From assembly GCA_903821635.1 (NCBI GenBank), contig CAIJLV010000186.1:1-43216 (forward strand): a stretch of DNA of 43,216 nt, written 5' to 3'. Both the position numbers and the translations under genes were made by a program. The notes beneath the pieces were generated by a model, which was not told the DNA's origin, searched no databases, and saw only the letters and a program-made list of their open reading frames with translations. This stretch comes from an uncultured Verrucomicrobiota bacterium (lineage in GTDB: Bacteria; Verrucomicrobiota; Verrucomicrobiia; Limisphaerales; UBA9464). Position 1 is the first letter of the stretch. Each line of letters starts with the position of its first letter. Positions 8,151 through 16,075 of this stretch are shown in pieces.

Positions 8151-10094
8151 TCAGGGATTGCCGGCGAGCCAAATGCGAATGGCGGACGCCTGCGGGTGGT
8201 TGGGTTCGAGTTCGAGCACGCGCAGGTAGTGGGGACGAGCCTTTGCCGGCTCCCCGAGCGAGGTGGCGAACAGCCCGGCGAGGTGGAGGTGCACCGAGGC
8301 CTCATTCGGCGTGACGGCGAGGATCTTTTCCCATTGTTCGGCGGCGTCCGCGGGATAGTTCGCCCGTTGCAGTGCGGTGGCGAACAATTGGCGGGAGGCC
8401 ACGGAGGCGGGTTGCAACGCCGTGGCGACCTCGGCGGCGGCGACGGCCCGCGCCGGGTCGTTCAGGTCGAGCGCGGTCAGCGCGAGGTTGTGGTGGGCGG
8501 GATAAAAGGTGGGATCGGCTTGCGCGGCCTGCTCGTAGAGCGCGGCGGCACCGGCCAAGTCGCGGCGACTATGTCCGAGAATGGCGGCGTTGAAGGCGAC
8601 TTCAGCCTTCGCTCGATTGCCGGGGGCGACCGGCGTGGCCACGCGGGGTTGATAGCGCGGCAAGACCGGTTTGGGCCGGGCGGGCGGTCCGCTGGGGGCG
8701 GCCTTGGTCGCCGGGGCCTCGGTGGGGAGCGCCAGCGTGCCCCGGGCGGCGGGTTTGGGCGTGGCGAGCGGGGTGGCGGGGCGGTCGGCTGGTTCGGACT
8801 CGCCTCCGCTGAACCAAGTTCCCGGATTGGCCCGGCGCCAATTCCAGCTTACGGGATTGGCCCGGCGCCAGAATCCGCGCCGTTCAGCCTCCGCCTCCGT
8901 TTCGGCTGCGCCGGCGGGTGGGGTTGGCGGCGTGGCGGGCGTGGCCAGCGGTAGCCCGGTGGGCCCTTCGGTCACGGGCTGAGGGGTTGCCGTCGGCGGG
9001 TTGCTGGCCGGGGGCGCCAGCGGTTTCACATCGCGCGCCACGGTCAATTTAGGTTCCGGGGCTAGGCGGACGACTTCGGGTTCCGGCTCGGGCCGGGGGG
9101 CCAATACGGGTTCGGCGGGTTTGGGTTTGGCCTTCGGAGTGACTGGGGCGGCGGCGGGTGGAGTGACCGTGCTGGCCACGGCGGGGGCATGGGTCACGCT
9201 CGGTTTCGGGGCGGCGGCTGGGGCGACCGGCGTTGGGGAATTTGGGGCGGGCTTGGGGGGCGCGTTGGTGGCCCGACTGATGAGGTTGGTGGAAACGCGC
9301 GGCAGGCTGTTGGTCGTGCTGAGGGGGGGCGGCGCGTTGGTGCCCGCCGGGGGGGGAAGGGACTGTTCCAACTGGCTGACGAGGGTTGCCACCTCGGCGG
9401 CGTTGGCCGGCTTGAGCGCGAGGTAGGCGCGATACAGTGGAATGGCGCCGCGGCGGTCGCTGAGGTGCTGGTGGGTGATGACGGCCGCATTCAGTCGCGC
9501 TGGGGCGTGTTGGGGCGCCACTTCGGCGATGTAGTTGAATGTTTTCAGCGCGTCTCGGAAACGGCGGCGGCTCACTTGGGTGAGGCCGACCCCGTTCCAC
9601 GCTTCGGCATCGCTTGGCGCGAGCTTGGTGGCGGTGGCCAAACTGCGTTCCGCGAGGTCGAGTTGGTTGGATTCCAGTTGGGCCAAACCCAGCGTGCGCC
9701 AAGCGACGCTATTGGTGCGGCTGGTTTCCGCGCCGAGGTAGGTGCGCAAGGCGCGTTCGGCTTCTAGCCAATTGCCCTGTTCGAACTGGAGCAGGCCTAC
9801 GTTGAACCAGGCTTCGAGGAAGCCGCGGTTGCGCTCCAGCGCCCGGAGATGGGACTTCAGGGCTTCGTGGTCGCGGCCGGCGGCGTGGTAGGCGAGGCCG
9901 AGGTGGTTCCACGCCCGGGCCTCACTGGGGAGATCGGTGACGGCTTGTTCGAGCAACGTAATCGCCTCGGTGGACCGGCCGGCGCGGAGGGCTTCAGCGC
10001 CGCGCCGCAGCGCGTCGGCGCCGTGCGGACGGCAACCGGCCAAGCACAGCGCGCCGAGGAGCGGGAGTAGGATCCGCGAGGAAAGTCGGAGCAC
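8151..10094 (-). CDS. TPR-repeat lipoprotein with long Pro/Ala-rich linker
   Basis: A 647-aa predicted lipoprotein. Residues 1-21 form a signal peptide with a lipobox (LCLAGC; Cys21 would be lipidated). Residues about 25-235 hold tetratricopeptide repeats (for example AWNHLGLAYHAAGRDHEALK, AWFNVGLLQFEQGNWLEAER). Then comes a roughly 270-residue disordered linker rich in Pro, Ala and Thr (about 240-505) containing a Trp/Arg-rich 10-residue tandem repeat. A second TPR block follows (about 510-640), ending at a final repeat. TPR lipoproteins typically act as scaffolds for envelope or secretion complexes; the partner is unknown. The two TPR blocks joined by a flexible, surface-spanning linker could bridge envelope layers (inference). 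It lies between the orphan kinase and the thioesterase on the same strand. Confidence 0.88.
   Translation of the reverse strand: MLRLSSRILLPLLGALCLAGCRPHGADALRRGAEALRAGRSTEAITLLEQAVTDLPSEARAWNHLGLAYHAAGRDHEALKSHLRALERNRGFLEAWFNVGLLQFEQGNWLEAERALRTYLGAETSRTNSVAWRTLGLAQLESNQLDLAERSLATATKLAPSDAEAWNGVGLTQVSRRRFRDALKTFNYIAEVAPQHAPARLNAAVITHQHLSDRRGAIPLYRAYLALKPANAAEVATLVSQLEQSLPPPAGTNAPPPLSTTNSLPRVSTNLISRATNAPPKPAPNSPTPVAPAAAPKPSVTHAPAVASTVTPPAAAPVTPKAKPKPAEPVLAPRPEPEPEVVRLAPEPKLTVARDVKPLAPPASNPPTATPQPVTEGPTGLPLATPATPPTPPAGAAETEAEAERRGFWRRANPVSWNWRRANPGTWFSGGESEPADRPATPLATPKPAARGTLALPTEAPATKAAPSGPPARPKPVLPRYQPRVATPVAPGNRAKAEVAFNAAILGHSRRDLAGAAALYEQAAQADPTFYPAHHNLALTALDLNDPARAVAAAEVATALQPASVASRQLFATALQRANYPADAAEQWEKILAVTPNEASVHLHLAGLFATSLGEPAKARPHYLRVLELEPNHPQASAIRIWLAGNP
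8824..8870. repeat. 30-bp-period tandem repeat inside the TPR gene
   Basis: The 17-base unit GGATTGGCCCGGCGCCA occurs at 8824-8840 and again at 8854-8870. On the coding (minus) strand it produces the peptide pair WRRANPVSWN and WRRANPGTWF, an exact 10-residue period. Confidence 0.85.
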
Positions 10095-10215
10095 ACGGGG
10101 TGGTTACGCGCCACGCGCCGGAGCGTCAAGGCGACCGGCATGCGGGCAGGGGGCGTGCCGCCAGATTTTCCCACCGGCGGCCATTCAATCAGGTGGCGGG
10201 CCGGGGCGGTCGCCG

Positions 10216-12903
10216 CTATGGGGCCGCTTCGATTTCGGGGGGCTGAACGGTTTCCAGCGGGCGCACAGGAATGATGAACCAGAAGGTGGAGCCGTGGCCG
10301 ACTTCGCTGGTGAGGCCAATCTGACCGCCCATTTTCTCAAGCAATTGTTTACAAATGGCGAGTCCCAGGCCGGTGCCGCCGAATTTCCGAGTGGTCGAAC
10401 TGTCGGCTTGGCTGAAGCGTTGGAAGAGTCGGTCCTGCTTTTCTGAGGGGATGCCGATGCCGGTGTCGGTGACTTCGATCCGCAGATGGCCGGCGACGTA
10501 GGGCGCGCAGCGGATGGTGACGCCGCCGGTCGCGGTGAATTTCAGGGCGTTGCTCAACAGGTTGAGCGTGATCTGGCGCAGGCGGCAGCGGTCGCCGCGC
10601 AGGCTGCCCACGCTGGGGTCGAGGACGAGGTCGAGCGCCAGCCCCTTTTCCCGCGCCCGTGGGCGGATGATTTCGACTGATTCCTGCAACAAGGCGGGCA
10701 GGGCAAACAGGCTGTATTCCAAGGTTAGTTTGCCGGCCTCGATCCGGGAGAAATCCAGCAAATCACTGATGATTCCGAGCAGGGCCTCGCCCGCAGTCGT
10801 GATGAAGTGGACGTATTCGCGATCGGCTTCGCAGAGGGGGGAGTCTTCGAGTAATTGGGTGAAACCGAGGATGCCATTGAGCGGCGTGCGCAGTTCGTGG
10901 CTGACCGTGGCCAAGAAGTCGCTCTTGGCTTGGCTGGCGGCTTCGGCGGCTTCGCGGGCTTGGATCAGGGCCTGCTCGGTTTGCTTCTCGGCGGAGACGT
11001 CCTGGAGGGTGCCGAACACCCGCACCACCCGGCCGTGCTTGAGTTCGGCCCGACCCATGGAGCGCACCCAACCGGGCCGGTTTTGGGAAGTTACAAAGGG
11101 CAGGCGCAGATCGAAGGGTTCCCCGGTGGCGCAGGTGCGGCCGAAGGCGGTGCGAACTTTTTCCGCGGCGTCGCCCGGGTAAAATTGGATGGCTTCCTCC
11201 ACGCCGGGTTGCTGGCCGGGCGTCAGTTCATGGAGGCGGAAGACTTCGTCGCTCCAAGTGAGATGGCCGGTCTTGGGTTCATATTCCCAACCGCCGATGC
11301 GGGCCATTTCGCCGACCTGACGGAGGGTTTCAGCGTCCATGCGCAGGCGGGCTTGGGCTTCGATGGCGGCCGTGATGTCCTGATACACGCCGACGAGTCG
11401 CCGAGGATTGCCGTCGGCATCGGTCTCCACCAAGGCGTCGCCCTTGACGTGCCGGATGGCGCCGACGCGGGTGAGGATGCGGAACTGGACAGAGTAACGG
11501 CGGAGTCCGGCCGCGGCGTCGTGCAAGGCCCGTTCGGCGTCGGCAAGGTCGTCGGGATGCAGGCGACTGCGCCATACGGGGCGGGCGTTGGTGAGTTCGG
11601 CGGACGTCGGGTGGGGCAGGTCGAAGAGTTCGAACATGTGGTCGTCCCACAGCATTCGGTCGGCGGCGACATCCCAATCCCACACGCCCAAGCGGCCGGC
11701 CCGTTGCGCGAGGAGCAGTCGGTTCGACACGCTGATGAGGCGTTCCGAGGCCAATTGTTGTTCGGTGATGTCCACGTGCACCCCGACCACCCGGGACAAG
11801 GTTCCCGCGGGCGAACGGTGGAGCGTAGCGCAACTGCGCAGCCAGCGGCAGGTGTCCCCGGGGAGCTGCACGCGAAAATGTTGGTCCAACTGGTGCGTGG
11901 TCGGCGTGGTCAACGCCTGCTGGCGGGCGGTCCACAGTAGTTCCCGATCTTCGGGATGCACCCGACTGAACCACGCCGTGCGGACATCGGAAAATTCCGC
12001 CCGGGAAAGTCCAAACAAGGCAAGCGTGCGGTCGTCCCAAGTCTCCGTTCCGGTCTCCGGATCGAACTCCCAGATGCCGAGATGGAGCGCATTGGCCGCG
12101 GACTGAAGCCGGGTGGAGGTGCGTTGCAGGTGTTCTTGCAAGGCCCGTTCGTCGGTGACGTCTGTGTTGACCCCGATGACGCGTTCGGCCTGACCGTAGG
12201 CACTGCGTTCAATGAGCCCGTGACTACGGAGCCACCGCTGACTGCCGTCTACCCGGCGAATGCGGAACAACTGGTTGAACCGGCTGGCGCAGGAATCACC
12301 CACGGCGGCTCGCAGGACGGCGCGGGCCGCCACAAGGTCATCGGGGTGAACCCAGCGCTTCCAATCCCAGTCGGCCGGCCCATGGCCGGGCGGAAGCCCG
12401 TGGAGTGCCGCCATGCCCGCATCCCAAAACACGTGGTCGGTGCCGAGATCCCACTCCCACACCCCCAACCGGGCGGCGCGGGTGGCGTGGTGCAGGCGGC
12501 GGTGCCATGGGTCCCCGGGCTGGGCCGGCAAATCGCGGGCCGAGAGTTCGCGGACCACGGCCAAAAGATGGCCCGCTTGACCGGGGTTGAAGGTGATTTC
12601 GAGGGCGCGATGACCGGCGGCGGCGGGTTGAGTGCAGGTCAAGGGGCTTGGTCGGCCCCCGGCTTTCAGGGCCGCCCACAGCCCTTCGGCCAGCGGCACC
12701 ACGGCCGCGGGCAACAGTTCGCGACAGCTCAGTCCGGTGATTTCAACCTCGGCTCGGCCCAGCAGGGAGGGATCGGTAAGTTGTCCGTCCACGACCCGAC
12801 CGGTTGGATCAAACAACATCCAAGCCGCAGTCAGACTGCCCGGTGGGGCGGCCGGCCCGGTGGGCGAAGGCGTTTCGCCAAGTTGGCGGGTTGGACGAAG
12901 CAT
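10216..12903 (-). CDS. Soluble multi-PAS sensor histidine kinase
   Basis: An 895-aa cytosolic sensor kinase; no transmembrane segment is seen. After a divergent N-terminal PAS-like region there are four consecutive PAS/PAC units (about residues 130-640), each with the GxWxWD start and most with the HPDD and GVxxDIT ends typical of PAS_3 domains. A short coiled linker leads to HisKA with the H-box VSHELRTPLNGILGF (phospho-acceptor H669). The HATPase_c domain shows the N-box LLSNALKF, G1 VTDTGIGIPSE, and G2 GTGLGLAICKQLLE. There is no receiver domain, and no adjacent response regulator on this strand, so it is an orphan kinase. It could signal to the receivers at 18-22 kb, but that is speculative. 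Start chosen at the ATG at 12903; a TTG at 12924 adds seven residues. Confidence 0.93.
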   Translation of the reverse strand: MLRPTRQLGETPSPTGPAAPPGSLTAAWMLFDPTGRVVDGQLTDPSLLGRAEVEITGLSCRELLPAAVVPLAEGLWAALKAGGRPSPLTCTQPAAAGHRALEITFNPGQAGHLLAVVRELSARDLPAQPGDPWHRRLHHATRAARLGVWEWDLGTDHVFWDAGMAALHGLPPGHGPADWDWKRWVHPDDLVAARAVLRAAVGDSCASRFNQLFRIRRVDGSQRWLRSHGLIERSAYGQAERVIGVNTDVTDERALQEHLQRTSTRLQSAANALHLGIWEFDPETGTETWDDRTLALFGLSRAEFSDVRTAWFSRVHPEDRELLWTARQQALTTPTTHQLDQHFRVQLPGDTCRWLRSCATLHRSPAGTLSRVVGVHVDITEQQLASERLISVSNRLLLAQRAGRLGVWDWDVAADRMLWDDHMFELFDLPHPTSAELTNARPVWRSRLHPDDLADAERALHDAAAGLRRYSVQFRILTRVGAIRHVKGDALVETDADGNPRRLVGVYQDITAAIEAQARLRMDAETLRQVGEMARIGGWEYEPKTGHLTWSDEVFRLHELTPGQQPGVEEAIQFYPGDAAEKVRTAFGRTCATGEPFDLRLPFVTSQNRPGWVRSMGRAELKHGRVVRVFGTLQDVSAEKQTEQALIQAREAAEAASQAKSDFLATVSHELRTPLNGILGFTQLLEDSPLCEADREYVHFITTAGEALLGIISDLLDFSRIEAGKLTLEYSLFALPALLQESVEIIRPRAREKGLALDLVLDPSVGSLRGDRCRLRQITLNLLSNALKFTATGGVTIRCAPYVAGHLRIEVTDTGIGIPSEKQDRLFQRFSQADSSTTRKFGGTGLGLAICKQLLEKMGGQIGLTSEVGHGSTFWFIIPVRPLETVQPPEIEAAP

Positions 12904-13111
12904 GTAGCCGCAGAGGGGCGCCAAACCGGCCCCAGTTGAAGTCTCAACCGGAGAGTTGCGCTCTTCCCACGTCCGTTATCGGCCCGCAGCTGCGGAACTG
13001 AAATGCAAGTTGTCGGCCGGTGCACCTAGGAACGGGGAACCCGCTTCGATTGAACGGCCCGGTCTGGCTTTGCGTCTGGGTCCGGCGCCCGCCATTCTCG
13101 GCGGGAACATC

Positions 13112-14161
13112 ATGGGAAGAGTGGGCACAACTTGGGGCCGGTGGGGCGCACGGTGGGGAATCGCCCTGCTGCTGGTGAGTGGATTTTTTGGGGCAAAGGC
13201 AGAAACCAACACGGCGCTGGCGACCGTCACCGCCATCCATGATCCGGGCGCGGTGGTGGCGTTTGAGCCCAATCTGGCGGTGGTGCGGCGGATGGTGGAC
13301 CGTGGTTTGTGTGCGTTTACTGGCGTTGCGGATACGGCCACGGCGTGGCGCAAGCTCGTGACGACCAACGATGTGGTTGGTTTCAAGGTTGTCTCCGCGC
13401 CCGGCGCCCTGAGTGGCACTCGACCGGCGGTGGTTCGGGCGTTGATCGAGTCACTGCTCGCCGCCGGTCAACCGGCCGGCCAGATTGTCATCTGGGACAA
13501 GCGCGAGGTTGACCTGCATCCGGCGGGTTGGTTCCGGCTTGCCGCGGAATTGGGTGTGCGCTGTGAGGCGGCCGAAACCGCGGGCTGGGACGCGGAAAAG
13601 TTTTACGAATCCCCCGTGTTGGGCCGATTGGTGGCCGGCGACCTTGAATTTGATCGGACGGAGAAGACGAAAGTCGGCCGCAAATCGCATGTCACCCGCC
13701 TCCTCACCCGCGAAGTGACGAAAATGGTCAGCGTTGCCCCCGTGCTCAGCCACAGTGTGACCGCGGTCAACGGCCACTTGGCCGGCCTCGCGTGGGCGGG
13801 AGTGGATAACACCTTGCGATTCGTCAACGACGGCGGACTGCTCGCCGAGGCGGTGCCGGATATCTGTGCCATGGACGACTTGATGCCGCGGGTGGTGTTG
13901 GGCGTTGGCGACGCCTTGATCTGCCAGTATCGGGGCGAAGACCAAGCGCTGCTCCATTACGCCCTGCCCCTGAATGAACTGCGCTTTAGCCGGGACCTTG
14001 TGGCGCTGGACGCCTTGGCGTTTGCCGACGTGACCAAGGCGCGCGAAGGGTTCAAATATGAGGGGGAAAAACCGATGAAAACCGAACTCTATCTCAACGC
14101 CGAACTCATCGAGTTGGGGGTGGCCGACTTGAAAAAAATTCATGTCAGCCGCGGCCCTTAA
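13112..14161 (+). CDS. Exported DUF362 domain protein
   Basis: A 349-aa protein of the DUF362 family. A signal peptide is visible (residues 1-30, RWGIALLLVSGFFGAKA). The DUF362 core has TNDVVGFKV, a conserved block around VRALIESLLAAGQPAGQIVI and IWDKREVDLHPAGW, and later DICAMDDLMPRVVLGVGDAL. DUF362 proteins have no assigned reaction; many carry iron-sulfur motifs, but no CxxCxxC cluster is seen here. Start chosen at 13112, at the beginning of the signal peptide; the upstream open frame (from 12956) lacks coding character and overlaps the region divergent to the histidine kinase. It is followed 115 bp later by a pseudopilin, and the two may be unrelated. Confidence 0.85.
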   Translation: MGRVGTTWGRWGARWGIALLLVSGFFGAKAETNTALATVTAIHDPGAVVAFEPNLAVVRRMVDRGLCAFTGVADTATAWRKLVTTNDVVGFKVVSAPGALSGTRPAVVRALIESLLAAGQPAGQIVIWDKREVDLHPAGWFRLAAELGVRCEAAETAGWDAEKFYESPVLGRLVAGDLEFDRTEKTKVGRKSHVTRLLTREVTKMVSVAPVLSHSVTAVNGHLAGLAWAGVDNTLRFVNDGGLLAEAVPDICAMDDLMPRVVLGVGDALICQYRGEDQALLHYALPLNELRFSRDLVALDALAFADVTKAREGFKYEGEKPMKTELYLNAELIELGVADLKKIHVSRGP

Positions 14162-14276
14162 TGAGGTGGAGCCGTTGGTTTAAAAGCGCAGCCGTCTTTG
14201 AGGACGCAGACCGGGCTTGCCAAACCGGGGCAGCGGGGGGCATTTACGGAATGGTGACGGTGCGCTCGTTCGAGTT

Positions 14277-15140
14277 ATGAAATTATTCCCCACTTCTGAT
14301 CGAATTTCCCGCCGCGGTTTTACCCTGATCGAACTGCTCGTGGTGATTGCTATCATCGCGATTCTCGCTGGCATGCTTTTGCCCGCCTTGGGCAAAGCGA
14401 AGACCAAGGCCCAGGGAATCCAATGCGTGAACAATCACCGGCAATTGCTGCTGGGCTGGTCCATGTATGCGGGCGACAATCGGGATTCCATCCCCCACGC
14501 CTACGCCGGGGAATCGAATCCCAACACGTCCGATGGCGCTTGGGTCCAAGGCATTCTCGACTTGGGCAGCAATACCACCGGTAATTCAACCCGGAACGAC
14601 AACTGGGACATCAAGTGGCTACAGCAGAGCCCCCTGTGGAGTTATGTCGGCCAATCGAAGGGGATCTGGAAATGCCCGGCTGACTTGAGTCTCACCATCG
14701 ACAGCGCAAAACGAAAAGTCCCCCGCATCCGCAGCATGTCCATGAGTATCTGGACCGGCGGCAATAGTGGCACGGACGGCGGTTGGGGACCCAAGTGGCG
14801 CGTCTTCAACAAGCTGGGCGACATGAACGATCCCGGCCCGACGATGACGTATGTGCTCCTTGATGAGCGGCAAGACAGTATCAATGACGGCTTCTTCGTC
14901 GTCGTGATGGACAAGTCTCAATACGACACCAAACCCGCCCTCTCCGGCATCCAGATGGTGGACTGGCCGGCGGCTTACCACAATCGGGCTGGTGGTTTCT
15001 CTTTTGCGGACGGTCATGCCGAAATTCGCAAGTGGGTGGACTCCGCCAGCGTGCCACCGTTGGGGCAAATCGCCACCAAGACGCTGCCGAACAATCGGGA
15101 CGTGATGTGGATGCAGGAGCATTCTACCCGGCTGAAGTGA
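14277..15140 (+). CDS. Type II secretion/type IV pilus-like pseudopilin with H-X9-DG motif
   Basis: A 287-aa prepilin-like protein. The type III signal is textbook: a short basic leader ending RRG, cleavage before Phe, Glu at +5 ([19 protein letters not shown]), then a hydrophobic helix and the [21 protein letters not shown] region common to planctomycete and verrucomicrobial pseudopilins. The C-terminus has the H-X9-DG signature ([12 protein letters not shown]). Processing by a prepilin peptidase and assembly into a pseudopilus or surface structure is expected from the family. Members are found in many copies per genome in this phylum, so the individual role is unknown. Start chosen at ATG 14277, giving a 14-residue leader; upstream in-frame codons would place the cleavage site unusually far in. 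Confidence 0.9.
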   Translation: MKLFPTSDRISRRGFTLIELLVVIAIIAILAGMLLPALGKAKTKAQGIQCVNNHRQLLLGWSMYAGDNRDSIPHAYAGESNPNTSDGAWVQGILDLGSNTTGNSTRNDNWDIKWLQQSPLWSYVGQSKGIWKCPADLSLTIDSAKRKVPRIRSMSMSIWTGGNSGTDGGWGPKWRVFNKLGDMNDPGPTMTYVLLDERQDSINDGFFVVVMDKSQYDTKPALSGIQMVDWPAAYHNRAGGFSFADGHAEIRKWVDSASVPPLGQIATKTLPNNRDVMWMQEHSTRLK

Positions 15141-15171
15141 GCGTTCGCCCACCGTTTCAGGTCCATTTTTC

Positions 15172-15858
15172 ATGCGTGCCCTCGTATTTGCCGGCCTCGC
15201 TGTGGTCGGCTTGCTGCTCGGTTGCCAATCTCAACCCAAGGCGGTTTGGGAACCCCTGTTCAAGGCCGAGGGCGAGCCGGAGGGGTGGGTGGTGCGGGCG
15301 TGGGACGACGTCTCTAAGCCAGCTCCGGCGGAAGCGCATTGGCGGGTCAAACAGGGGCAACTGACCAGTGAGGGAGCTCGGGGCACTTGGTTGATGTGGA
15401 CCCGGGAAGTGGGTGATTTCGACCTCGATTATGAATTCCGCCTCGGCGCGCGCGGCAACAGCGGGTTGGCCTTGCGGGCGCCCTTGGCGGGTGACCCGGC
15501 GTTCGATGGCATGGAGCTCCAAATGGCCGACCAGCGTTACAACCCTGCGGCTACCCCTGCCGAACTAGCCGGCGGAATCTACCGTGCGCTGGCTCCCTTG
15601 GAGCAGGTTTACAAAGCGGAATTGTGGAACCGCTACGAAATCTCCCTCCGAGGTTCCCGCCTGTTTGTCCGGTTAAACAGTGTGCCGATCCACGATCTCG
15701 ACCTCGCCACCCAGACGAACGTGGTGTCACGCCACGACGGTAGTCCGGTCCTGCCGCTCAAAAATCGCCCGCGGCGAGGCCACTTGGGCTTTCAAGAGCT
15801 CAGCCGCGATCAGGGCCGGGTGGAAATCCGCCACGCCCGGATTCGGCTCCTGCCCTGA
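15172..15858 (+). CDS. DUF1080 (3-keto-disaccharide hydrolase-like) lipoprotein
   Basis: A 228-aa lipoprotein. Signal peptide with lipobox LLLGC (Cys18). The mature part is a DUF1080 / concanavalin-like beta-sandwich: WEPLFKAEGEPEGWVV at the front, WRVKQGQLTSEG, DFDLDYEFRLGARGNSGLALRAP, and a terminal GHLGFQELSRDQGRVEIRHA. The family contains 3-keto-glucoside hydrolases, and many members are simply glycan-binding or glycan-cleaving surface proteins; the substrate here is not known. It starts 31 bp after the pseudopilin stop on the same strand, so co-transcription is possible. Confidence 0.88.
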   Translation: MRALVFAGLAVVGLLLGCQSQPKAVWEPLFKAEGEPEGWVVRAWDDVSKPAPAEAHWRVKQGQLTSEGARGTWLMWTREVGDFDLDYEFRLGARGNSGLALRAPLAGDPAFDGMELQMADQRYNPAATPAELAGGIYRALAPLEQVYKAELWNRYEISLRGSRLFVRLNSVPIHDLDLATQTNVVSRHDGSPVLPLKNRPRRGHLGFQELSRDQGRVEIRHARIRLLP

Positions 15859-16075
15859 ACGATTCGCCCCGGGGCCTCAAGTCCCGCGCCTTGGCCGCCG
15901 TTGAACCTAGAGTCTGGCGCTGGCTTTGCCGGCGGTTGGGTTCGTTCGCGCCCTCCCCTCCCAGCCGGTAGCCAATTTTCATAGCTAGCGGAGCCCGCCG
16001 CTTGGGCTCTCGTTGAGGTTGTGCCCGCGGCGGTGAACGAGCGGCCCGGATCGAACCTCAGGCTGAAGGCTGGGA

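Noticed and set aside
9001..9426. Low-complexity Gly/Ala-rich frame on the plus strand
   Set aside because: It is the complement of the Pro/Ala-rich linker of the TPR lipoprotein and has no independent support.
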